Assembly (NCBI GenBank): GCA_036250225.1 | Contig: JAPZLL010000019.1 | Location: 620,001-684,000, forward strand | DNA: 64,000 bases | Direction: 5' to 3' | Source: Cercophora sp. LCS_1 | Taxonomy: Eukaryota; Ascomycota; Sordariomycetes; Sordariales; Lasiosphaeriaceae | Shown here: one piece after another, positions 55,060-64,000 of the stretch | Numbering within the stretch: the stretch's first letter is position 1 | Layout of the letters: each line of letters begins with the position of its first letter | Translations under genes and position numbers: made by a program | Notes under the pieces: model-generated | The model's input: only the letters and a program-made list of their open reading frames with translations | The model's database searches: none | What the model was told of the DNA's origin: nothing

Positions 55060-56994
55060 ATGGGAAAAGTGTAGGTCACCCAATGATATGTGATTCGGGT
55101 CGTGGAATTGCTAACTCATCCCTAGTAAAACTGGACTTGTCGCATTGGCGAAGGCAGTTGACCCCGCGCTCGATGCACTTTTCTCCACCAGTGTAAGTTT
55201 GGAGCTCGCCGCGGCTCAACACCTCAGCTCAGTTACTAATATGTTATCAGTCTGGGCCGGTCACAGTGCCTCCGAAAGAGCGATACGTGGAGCTGGTTGC
55301 GAGGAAGCCCCGAGACGAACCGGAGATCGACGAAGACGGCGAGGAGGACGAGGATGCGGATAGCGAGTCCGGTGATGATTTGGAGGAAGGGACAGATGAG
55401 GATGGCTCTGTTGGCGACCAAGAATCGTCAGACGAAGAATCCGAGTCGGATAATGCCAGCGAGGCCTCGAGCGCGGACGACGAAGAGGAGGCAGCCAAGG
55501 TTCTTGAAGCAATCGTTTCAAGAGGCGCCGGATCTGAAGATGACGGAAGAAAGCGAAAGCGGAAACAAAGAGACGAATATGACAACCTGGAGTCGAAGTA
55601 CCTTCATCGCCTAGCCGAAGAGCAAGAACCGTCTGGGAAGCGCCGCAGAGCCGACGAGTCAACCGTTGACGGCGCAGAAGACGCCAAGGCTGATGAGGCA
55701 AGCCAGGATGAAGCCGAGGACGAGGACCTGTCTATGGACGATGCTGCTCCTGTTCACGAGTCCCTGGCCGCCGACCCTGCCGCAGATGAGGTCGAGAAGG
55801 CCAGCCGAACAGTGTTTCTCAGCAACGTTTCGGCAGAGGCCATTACCTCTCGTACGGCCAAGAAGATTTTGATGAACCACATGTCGTCTATCTTGGACAA
55901 GAAGGCTTCACCACCACAGAAGATTGAGTCCATAAGGTTCCGGTCAACCGCTTTCTCGACGGCGGCGATCCCAAAACGCGCTGCATTCATCAAGAAGTCG
56001 GTTATGGAGGCGACTACCAGGTCGACCAACGCATACGTTGTCTATAGCTCCGCTCCGGCTGCCCGTCTCGCTGTCGCAGAGCTGAACGGCACAATTGTGC
56101 TGGATCGTCACCTCAGAGTCGACAGCATTGCTCACCCGGCAGCGGTTGATCACAAACGGTGTGTCTTTGTGGGAAATCTTGGCTTCGTCGACGACGAGAG
56201 CATCCTGAACAAGAAGCTGGATGAAGAAGGTAATGAGGTGGTTGAAAAGAAGAAGCGCACAAAGGTGCCAATGGACGTCGAAGAGGGTCTGTGGCGGGTA
56301 TTTGGAAAGGAGGCCGGCAAGGTCGAGAGCGTTCGCGTCGTCAGAGATCCTGTCACCCGTGTTGGCAAGGGCATCGCATATGTCCAGTTCTATGTGGGTC
56401 CCCTTCTGACAACCCATCCTTCTAGACATGTCGACTAACAAGTTCCAGGATGCCAATGCTGTGGAGTCAGCTGTTCTGTTGAACGGCAAGAAGTTCCCTC
56501 CGATGCTTCCCCGCGAGCTGCGCGTCAGTCGGTGCAAGGCTCCACACAAGACAGCCCGGGCAATGGAGGCCAAGCACGGCAAGAACGCCGCCCCGGCCGG
56601 CAAGGGTAAGCCGGAGAAAAAGAAGGGCAATGGCTATGTGCCCAAAGCAACAGCCGAGGATAAGACCATGGCCGGTCGTGCCGCAAAGCTTCTCGGCAAG
56701 GCGGCCGCCTCGCAACTCACTCGAGGTGACAAAAAGAAAAGGCGGGATGGCGGTAAGCCACGCCGGGAGAGCACAGCTGACACCGCGGATGAAAAGGAGA
56801 CAAAGGTGATGAAATCGCCCGAGGACATTGTATTGGAGGGCCGACGTGCAAGTGCGAAGGATGGCAGGCCGAAGGACCTAAAGTTCAAGGGTTCCGGTGG
56901 CAAGACCAAGAGGCCGTATCATGGCAAGAAGAAGACGACGGGCCGGGCTGCGGCTCGGGCTGCAAAGTGGAAGGGCAGAGGAGGTGGCAAGTAA
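55060..56994 (+). CDS. NOP12: Nucleolar RNA-binding protein NOP12
   Basis: Four exons: 55060-55070, 55126-55192, 55251-56393 and 56449-56994; 588 residues. The first exon has only 11 nt (MGK plus 2 nt), an extreme micro-exon, but both ends splice cleanly to MGKVKTGLVALAKAVDPALD. An acidic region (~45-190) is followed by a first RRM (SRTVFLSNVSAEAITSRTAK, NAYVVYSSAPAARLAV) and a second (KRCVFVGNLGFVDDE, RVVRDPVTRVGKGIAYVQFY). The second RRM contains an insert of charged residues (NKKLDEEGNEVVEKKKRT). The C-terminus is Lys/Arg/Gly-rich with RGD-like blocks and ends in KWKGRGGGK. In yeast Nop12 acts in 60S ribosomal subunit maturation. The protein and exon pattern match the family well. Confidence 0.92.
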
Positions 56995-58701
56995 AAAAAC
57001 CAAGAGCCTTAGATGCTGTCGTTTGTAAGCTCCCGTAGCCCGTGAATCCCCGGTCTTTGGCCGGTCGGTTTGCCCTTTGCTGTCAGAGAGGGGCTAAAAC
57101 TTAGTTTCGTGGCTCACCGACCGACGGAAGGTTGCGCAATGGGTGGGCTGCAAAGCTGCCAACCGAATGGTGTTGCTGCCTTGGGGCGTGCTCTCCTTGC
57201 AGCTCAACTCCGCCCTCCTCTCGAGGAGTGCTCCTAACCCTCAACTTCCATGCATTCGACTGGGGATGAACTGGCCCGAACCATCAACGGACGGAACTCT
57301 TGTCAGTGTCATAGAGTACGAAACCACAACTTTAAATGGATGGGGCAGATAGTGTTCCCAACGTTGGGGTTGGTATTATTTAGGACTGATATCATTTCCA
57401 ATCCTGCATCGTAATCTTTTTCTTTTCGTCGTATTTACGTAGCGTTGATATCTCTTGAGAACCGACCCTAGCTTGCCCAGCTTTTTCTCTCTTTGATACC
57501 ACGAAAGGATTGATGTGCGGTGTTTTTACCAGGCAACTGAGAACTCCAAAGCCCTCAGTATGGCTCAGCGTTGCCCAGAAAGCTCACCTCCGCACCCCAC
57601 CATATGTTGGGATCAACGAGAAGTACTCCCGCATTTTCCGAGGCTCTGAGGGCCTCCGCAGAGACTTGATGGCTTTCGAGCAAAGCCTAGGGCAGTTGGA
57701 GCAAAAACTTGTGGATCTTCACTGCCATCTGGGTGATATCGAAGTTCGGCGACTTATAAAAATGGGCCTTCTTCGGGACAACGAAAGGAGTAGAAACGAC
57801 GGTATTTGGGGGTGGGGGGTAATTGCCGCTCTGACGGGGATCTTTGCATGATGCCCATGCAAGCAAGGCATGTGCAAATCCCCAATGTTCTGTCCCTCAA
57901 ATGCAGAAATAAACCTAACCAAGGCTACCTCTAGAATCCCGACAGTATTCTTGGCAAAGATGTATTCGACATCAACAAGGAGCAAAGGAAGCGTAAGGGG
58001 GGTTTGATATGGTGGGGCAGTGTTACCAAGATTGAGTGACACAGCCCACGGGAGAAGGACTCGATCGACATCTTTACCCGGGGATCGTGTGCTTGCGAGC
58101 AAACTCGACAAACCCTCCCATGCATGTAGAGTACTCTAAATGTCAGGAATTTTGCCACTTCTCACCCATCTACAGACGCCGCCCTCAAGTGGCCAGAACA
58201 GGTGACGGCAACGGAGTGAACAGATGAGCCCGTTGCGTTTCGGTGGACACAACCACTTGACTGGGGAGGCTAGCAAATGTCTGGGCGTGACCAGCCCTAC
58301 GCGCAACTGGCAGCACGCGTCAGGGGTCAGCCCCTGCATTCGGCAACCATGAGCGTCTCTAGCGTGCGGCTGGTGAAGGCTTGTGGCCTACGGATCATTG
58401 AAGGGCCGTGTATCCCGGAAGTGTGTTGACTCAGCGGGCCGGGGCGTGTTTCTGGGTGCAGTGGGGCACGTTTCCTGGAGAGAGGCGACGCGAGCTCCTC
58501 AATGATCCAATGACCGAGTCTCAGGATCCCTGAGGCACCTCCTTGACTTTCCCAGAGGCCTCGCCCACCACCCAGGCACCACAACCTTCTTCTTGCTCGC
58601 ACAACCCTCCCGCTTTGCGAATTGCCCATCCCACACCGTTGAGTCACTTTTTCCCCGCTCCTTGCCTGCATAATTCGCTCTGAGTTCCTTGCCGAGTCGT
58701 C
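56995..58701. other. Intergenic 1.7 kb between NOP12 and prd-4
   Basis: A + strand frame at 57513-57851 (112 codons, ATG start) has a helical patch (LRRDLMAFEQSLGQLEQKLV) and a hydrophobic end (WGWGVIAALTGIFA). It could be a remnant or a small gene but has no neighbouring support. Nothing else was seen. Confidence 0.4.
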
Positions 58702-61038
58702 ATGGCTCCACGGTCTGAAGGCAGCCATCTCAAGAGAGCTCGCGCCCACGTATGTATCCCCTTAGCTTCCTCGTCAAACTGCTTGGGGTGACGCTCTTCT
58801 ATGGCGCACATTTCGCCGCCATGATCCGCCGGTTAATCGACGTCCTCCAGGGCTCCCCTCAAGACGAACAGGAGTCGTTCAAGAAACCCCGTCGTTCCGA
58901 GCGCATCTCCTCGCAGCGCGTCGATGACGGCCACAAGACGCCTGTCTCGACAAAGCAACAGCTCCCCTCGCCAGTCACACATGATGCTAGCGATGACACA
59001 GATCTTCGCACAATAAAAGAGGCGACGGCCACTCCTCCCGAAGGTCGGCCGAGCCAAGTAACACACCGCGAAGACAACTACTCGCAAGCTTACGCCTTCA
59101 GTTCGCCACCGCAAGATACCCAAGCGTTTAGCACGCAGGCTTTTAGTCAGACACTCGACCCCGATGGCCCACTGTCCGAGGAGGTAGAAGATGAGGTGAA
59201 AGAAGGTGTCTGGGGATACCTTTTCCCCATGGACACACGGTATGGTGGTCGCTGCGTGGTGTTGAGGAAGCGAACGGCTTGCCCACTTACACCACAAATT
59301 TCCGCGCCTGCTCCCTCTTCGTCCAGAAGAGGTGGTAGGAGAGGACAGGGGGCTTTGGCCAGGGATGAAGAAAGCTACGAGCAGAAAAAAATACACAGTG
59401 GTCTTCCATCTGGCGGTTACCTGATTGGACGTCATCCCGAGTGTGGTAAGGGTCAAACTACAAGCACAGGCTTCAGGCCGCAATAACTGACTCTGACTAG
59501 ACATTGCCGTCGACGATCCCGTTGTTTCGAATCGACACTGCCTTGTGTTCACCGAAAACAAAGATGGTGACACAATCGCCGTCATCGAGGATCTATCAGC
59601 CAATGGGACATTCGTCAACGAAGCCATCATTGGGCGAAATCAGCGGAGGGAGTTGCAAGAGGGCGACGAAATCGCAGTTCTGGACAAGGCGCGCTTCATT
59701 TTCCGATACCCAAAAAGTCGACACACGAGCGCTTTCAACCAACAATACCAGTTGATCGACCGGCTAGGCAAGGGTCACTTTGCAGAGGTGCATTTGTGTG
59801 TCGAGAGGTCAACAGGCGAACGATATGCCGTCAAGGTCTTCAGTAAGACCCCTGGTGTCGAGGAGCGGTCCAAAAATGAGGGCCTGCAACAAGAGATCGC
59901 CGTGCTTATGAGTGTGAGCCATCCAAATGTCCTGTGCCTCAAGGATACCTTCAACGAGAGAAATGCCGTGTACCTGGTGCTTGAGTTGGCGTCAGGCGGA
60001 GAGTTGTTCAACTACATCGTCAAGCATCAGAAGCTGTCTGAGAAGGATTGTCGAAAACTGTTTACGCAACTGTTTCAAGGGATCAAATATCTCGTAAGTG
60101 AGGACATCCCACATGCTCTATAGGTTCGCTGACGGATGCAGCACGACCGCAACATTGTGCATCGCGATATCAAGCCAGAAAACATCCTCCTTGTAGATGA
60201 CAATCTGAATGTCAAACTGGCAGACTTCGGTCTTGCCAAAATCATCGGCGAGGAATCATTCACAACAACCCTCTGCGGCACTCCAAGTTACGTCGCTCCT
60301 GAAATCCTCGCAGAAAGCAAGAATCGCAAGTACACGAAGGCCGTCGACATCTGGTCTCTCGGGGTCGTACTGTACATTTGCCTGTGTGGCTTTCCTCCGT
60401 TCTCCGACGAGCTCTACTCCCGAGAGAACCCGTACACACTTTCCCAGCAGATTCGGAAAGGCAGATTCGACTATCCTTCGCCGTATTGGGACTCTGTTGG
60501 CGATCCAGCTCGTAAGCGGCCGCCCTAACCCTGCACTTGACCCTGCTAATGCATCTCAGTTGATCTTATCGACTCGATGTTGGTTGTCGATCCCGAGAAG
60601 CGCTTTACCGTTGACGAATGCCTCTCTCACCCATGGATGCTTGCGGAGACGCCCAACGTCAATGATAGCACCAACGGCTTGGTCAATGGTCTTGCCGGGC
60701 TGGAGGTTAACCGCCGCGGCGTGACACGAGAGCGCACTCTCTTGAGCTCCATCAACGATGTTCAGGTCACCAACCGCTTGCCAATGGGGCCAAACCGCCC
60801 AGATCTGAAAATCTACTCAAAGAATCCAAAACCTCCAGGTAGCGTAGCCTCACCACCACCCAAGAAGGAGATGCGACCGGCAGACAAGCGGGATCCAAGG
60901 GAGTTCATGGAGATGGGAGGCAAGGGCGACCAACAGCTGTACGGTAACGACACTGGCAGCAAGTACCCTGACGGCGGCCTTGTCGGGCCACAGGCAGGGA
61001 CAAGCAAGGGGAAAGGGAAGGGGAAGGCGAAACGTTGA
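58702..61038 (+). CDS. prd-4: PRD-4/CHK2-type checkpoint kinase (FHA plus Ser/Thr kinase)
   Basis: Five exons: 58702-58749, 58851-59445, 59501-60093, 60142-60511 and 60560-61038; 694 residues. An N-terminal SQ/TQ cluster (PPQDTQAFSTQAFSQTLD, ~125-145) is the usual ATM/ATR target. The FHA domain (~160-285) shows the phosphothreonine-binding residues GRHPEC, SNRHC and SANGTFVN; an Arg/Gly/Ser-rich insert splits it. The kinase domain (~298-562) has GKGHFAEV, the Lys of YAVKVF, HRDIKPEN, LADFGLA and a T-loop ending TTTLCGTPSYVAPE. A basic tail (KGKGKGKAKR) may be a nuclear signal. In Neurospora PRD-4 is the Chk2 orthologue that links DNA damage and translation stress to the clock. The first intron is 101 nt and retains an open frame; splicing it gives the family's N-terminus. 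Intron 4 contains a telomere-like decamer. Confidence 0.93.
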
Positions 61039-61734
61039 TTGACGTTATAATACAGCGGGTGCAGTGTTTGAATGCATTTACCAGCATGCAGCTGTCTATT
61101 GTTCATCCAGAGGTTTTCAAGGCAAGGTTTTGCTCAGAGGGATTGTGTTATTAGATCTGTTTGGGTTGATTGGATAGTAGGGATCGGGCATCATATGATA
61201 CAGTGGTTGTGTTGGTAATTTAGTATGGGATGGGAAAAGTTGTTGATTTTCCAGAGGAAAGGTGCTGATGGTGTAATCCGAGTAGGAATATATATATATA
61301 TATATATCAATCGTGGCAATATGCTAATGACGATGTCAAGATGCTTTGATTAGTGAGCTACGGGCATTTAGATGCGCAAAGTAGAAACAGACGGCAAACG
61401 CCTTCGCAAATCCGTCCAAGCTGTGATCAAGCAGAGTGAGACTCAAATCCAAAATGCGGGTTCATGAACCTCCATGAACCGGCGAATTTATGAACGCCAA
61501 TAGGCCTGATTCAAAATGTCGGACTACCCATTCATTCTTCATCCTCGGTTTGCTCAAGGTTCTTCTCGGACGTCATCACATCCAATGTGTGCCAAAACAA
61601 GGCTGAAGTGGGGGGTACAACTTGGGTGGGGCGTGACGCCTCAATCTGCAAGGCTACAAGCTGCAGAAAAAAAAAAAATCCCAGCACAGCGACTCGATGC
61701 CCCTCGACCTCGCAACAAACAATTCACCCCAGTC
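61039..61734. other. Intergenic with TA microsatellite
   Basis: prd-4 3' region and UTP18 promoter. An uninterrupted TA run occupies about 61288-61307. The UTP18 frame is open upstream to 61516, but a run of A and low similarity to the family favour the later start. Confidence 0.6.
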
Positions 61735-63504
61735 ATGTCGTCACGTCACCAGAAAAAGGTCGAATCCTCCGATGAGTCCTTTATTGGATTCGACGAAGAC
61801 GAAAATGCCTCCTCCGTGGAGGTGGATAGCGAGGAGGACTCGGACGTCAGCATGAGAGTCGACACAGCTGTCCTTGACGAGAAGGACTCGGACGAAGAAG
61901 ACCTTGAGCGTTTCGTGCTCGGAAACAAGGCCAGTTTCCGCGACCAACTATTCCGCGACGACTTTTTTGGCGTCGACTCTACTGCCCTGGTGAACGTCTC
62001 GAGCCAGGATGTTGCGCAGTCAACTACGGGAAAGGAACACATCGAAGACGCCTCTCTCTTCGTCTTCGACACGGGCAAACCCGAGACGTCCCATCCTGCG
62101 CTCCCAGAAACCGCCCAAGAAGCGGAGGAGGACAAGCCCGTTTGGGAGGACAGTGACGACGAGCGCCTGACCGTATCGCTGGCCAATGCCTCTCGTCTCC
62201 GCAAACTACGCGCGACCGAAGCAGAAGACGTCGTCAGCGGCACTGAATACGCGCGTCGTCTGCGCCAACAGTATCTTCGCCTCTACCCCCTCCCTGAGTG
62301 GGCCAAGGATGCTTCCGCCGTCAAATCTCGTCGGCGCCGGTCTTCTGCATCGCAGGGCGACTTGTCTGATTCTGATTCCGACGCCGAAGACCCCGATTCG
62401 GCCCTCCCGCTCGATGCCTTCCTCCGGGACGCCAACTCCTTCGTTGCACCAACACCACACAAGCGCCGCAAGCTGCGCCCAGAAACAATTGATATCCAGC
62501 GTAGTCGCGACATCCCCGACATCCACAAATCCCCAGTCACCTCTCTCTCGTTCCACCCTCAACATCCCATCGTACTCTCCTCGTCTGCGTCATCCGTCAT
62601 GTATCTCCACCACTTTGATCCTGCCGCCTACCCTACACCAAACCCAGCGCTCACATCAGTGCAAGTGAAATCGACTGATCTCCGGCGGACGGCCTTCCTG
62701 GGACCCAACGGTGACGAGATTGTTTTCGCTGGTCGCAGACGTTATTTCCACAGCTGGAACTTGAGCACCGGTGCTGTACGACGGGTCTCGCAAATCCAGG
62801 GCCACCAAAAAGAGCAGCGCACCATGGAGTATTTTCGACTCAGCCCGTGCGGGCGGTACATGGCGCTTGTGTCTTCGTCACGCAAGGGTGGTGGTATGCT
62901 CAACATCCTCAACGTCTCGACGATGCAGTGGATTGCGCAAGCGAGGCCAAACGGGAAAAAGGGTGTGGCGGATTTTGCTTGGTGGGGTGATGGTAATGGG
63001 TTAACGATCGCGGGACGAGATGGGAATGTGACGGAGTGGAGCATGGAGACCAAGCGTACAGTAGGCGTTTGGAGGGACGAGGGCTCGATCGGAGCGACTG
63101 TACTGGCGATGGGAGGGAGAGGCGGACCCAAAGAGCTTGGAGGAGACCGCTGGGTTGCCGTGGGTAATACGAGCGGTATTCTGAATATCTACGAAAGGAA
63201 TAAGCTCCTCAAGGAAGACGAGGTGGTGGCGACCCCAGAGCCAACGAGGGCATTTGAGCAGCTGACGACGGCGGTAACGGTGGTGGCCTTTTCGCCGGAT
63301 GGCCAGTTGCTTGCTTTTGGGAGTATGCATAAGAAGGATGCCTTGAGGCTGGTGCATCTGCCAAGCTGCACCGTGTACAGAAACTGGCCGACGGAGCAGA
63401 CGCCGTTGGGGCGAGTGACTGCCGTCGCGTTTGGCATGGGCGGAGAGGCGTTGGCCGTTGGCAACGACCAGGGCAAGATAAGAATATGGGAAGTTAGGAA
63501 TTAG
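61735..63504 (+). CDS. UTP18: U3 snoRNP-associated protein UTP18, WD40
   Basis: A single exon, 589 residues. The start is the ATG before SSRHQKKVES; an in-frame upstream ATG (61516) would add 73 unusual residues. The N-terminal ~200 residues are acidic and disordered with lysine patches (PHKRRKLRPETIDIQRSRDI). WD40 repeats follow from ~260: PVTSLSFHPQHPIVLSSSAS, RTAFLGPNGDEIVFAGRRRY, MEYFRLSPCGRYMALVSS, VADFAWWGDGNGLTIAGRDG, VTVVAFSPDGQLLAFGSM and VTAVAFGMGGEALAVGNDQG ending KIRIWEV. The block VWEDSDDERLTVSLANASRL is typical of Utp18. In yeast it is part of the UtpB complex of the small-subunit processome, acting on 18S pre-rRNA. Confidence 0.93.
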   Translation: MSSRHQKKVESSDESFIGFDEDENASSVEVDSEEDSDVSMRVDTAVLDEKDSDEEDLERFVLGNKASFRDQLFRDDFFGVDSTALVNVSSQDVAQSTTGKEHIEDASLFVFDTGKPETSHPALPETAQEAEEDKPVWEDSDDERLTVSLANASRLRKLRATEAEDVVSGTEYARRLRQQYLRLYPLPEWAKDASAVKSRRRRSSASQGDLSDSDSDAEDPDSALPLDAFLRDANSFVAPTPHKRRKLRPETIDIQRSRDIPDIHKSPVTSLSFHPQHPIVLSSSASSVMYLHHFDPAAYPTPNPALTSVQVKSTDLRRTAFLGPNGDEIVFAGRRRYFHSWNLSTGAVRRVSQIQGHQKEQRTMEYFRLSPCGRYMALVSSSRKGGGMLNILNVSTMQWIAQARPNGKKGVADFAWWGDGNGLTIAGRDGNVTEWSMETKRTVGVWRDEGSIGATVLAMGGRGGPKELGGDRWVAVGNTSGILNIYERNKLLKEDEVVATPEPTRAFEQLTTAVTVVAFSPDGQLLAFGSMHKKDALRLVHLPSCTVYRNWPTEQTPLGRVTAVAFGMGGEALAVGNDQGKIRIWEVRN

Positions 63505-63552
63505 ATAGTGATATCCTGAGATTTGTTTGGTTCTAGTTATGTACAGGCAGCT

Positions 63553-64000
63553 TCATCTTCCCCAGAATATCTCCCTGAGCAATACCTTCAGTGGCCCTTT
63601 CTTGGCTTCATGCTTTGGATATATCTTCTTCGTGCTCGTGGTATACAAAGCAAGCTCGCTCCGATTCGGAAACCGGTGCGGGTGCTCGCCCTTGGGGACG
63701 GCATCGAGGAGGTCAACGATGTTGACATGGACCTTCTTGAGCGCCTGTAACCTTCACGTCAGCCTTTTCTGGCCTTCGTCCAAAGAAAGATGGACATGCC
63801 TTGCGGCACTTGGTTTTGCTTGAATAGTCACCAGTCAAGCCGACATCGACACAGAGACGCTGCCAATCGGCTAGCCCACCGCTGCCGAAGTAGTCGTTCC
63901 ATCGTTTGACGATGACGGGCACGATCACCGATTGCTTGACGGCGTCAGGTTGCCCACCGACGCCAGGGGCGCCTTGGTTCTTCTTGTTCTTGTTCTTGCG
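63553..64000 (-). CDS. Unrecognised protein, partial (5' end outside the window), with a probable GC-AG intron
   Basis: The gene runs off the right edge. Visible exons are (64000)-63800 and 63743-63553. The upstream exon reads VIVPVIVKRWNDYFGSGGLA and DWQRLCVDVGLTGDYSSKTK; the downstream exon begins ALKKVHVNIVDLLDAVPKGE and ends FWGR. The only intron that keeps KCRK/ALKKVHVN in frame starts GCATGT and ends GTTACAG (63744-63799), i.e. a GC-AG intron, with a GCTGAC branch. Lys/Asn-rich sequence precedes the conserved block. The motif CRKALKKVHVNIVDLL looks like a fungal family of uncharacterised proteins; I cannot name a function. The gene converges on UTP18, 48 bp apart. Confidence 0.65.

Noticed and set aside
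58833..59630. 265-codon minus-strand frame
   Set aside because: Antisense to the FHA-containing exons of prd-4.
61288..61307. TA run considered as a functional element
   Set aside because: A simple dinucleotide microsatellite in intergenic DNA, with no sign of function.

Overview
The window comes from the nuclear genome of a filamentous ascomycete, most likely a Sordariomycete and probably Sordariales. The evidence is short introns (mostly 44-62 nt) with GTRAGT-type donors and CTAAC/CTGAC branch sites, GC-rich exons, about one gene per 2.5-3 kb on both strands, and recognisable Neurospora-type genes (a PRD-4/CHK2 kinase, SHE3, a 330-residue-class thioredoxin reductase). There are no operons. 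No virus, plasmid, CRISPR array or intact transposon was seen. All exon coordinates were derived by hand from frame continuity and splice signals.

Layout. 0.1-7.3 kb: a CCCH zinc-finger gene, tubulin cofactor E, a MaoC-type enoyl-CoA hydratase and a low-complexity SPK-rich nuclear-type protein. 7.3-13.4 kb: a gene-free stretch holding a tRNA-like Pol III-type locus with a T16 tract. 13.4-20.2 kb: a small Myb/SANT protein and a large ABCC transporter; one 517-nt intron of the transporter contains two intron-bearing tRNA-Pro(AGG) genes. 20.2-23.0 kb: no genes. 23.0-31.2 kb: CAF-1 subunit Cac2, an amidase, a SAM methyltransferase and a DUF1776 protein. 31.5-38 kb: YTH1, a quinone oxidoreductase ending in SKL, thioredoxin reductase with a hidden upstream presequence-like frame, a tiny Tyr/Ser/Gly-rich gene with a decayed tandem copy, and a DUF1772 membrane protein. 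38-44 kb: a second tRNA-like locus and an unrecognised 4-exon gene with a GC-AG intron, an in-frame TAG and a ~70-bp tandem repeat upstream. 44-64 kb: SHE3, PTA1, COA3, DEP1, NOP12, prd-4, UTP18 and a partial gene at the right edge with a second probable GC-AG intron.

Functional themes. Most genes are housekeeping: mRNA 3'-end processing (YTH1 and PTA1, both CPF subunits), ribosome biogenesis (NOP12, UTP18), chromatin (CAC2, DEP1), microtubules (cofactor E), redox (thioredoxin reductase, quinone reductase), mitochondria (COA3) and DNA-damage/clock signalling (PRD-4). The less ordinary signals are the tRNA pair nested in a protein-gene intron, the recurrent telomere-like decamer (AGGGTTAGGG) at six scattered sites, two tRNA-like loci with T-tracts, and the unrecognised gene at 39.4-41.7 kb.
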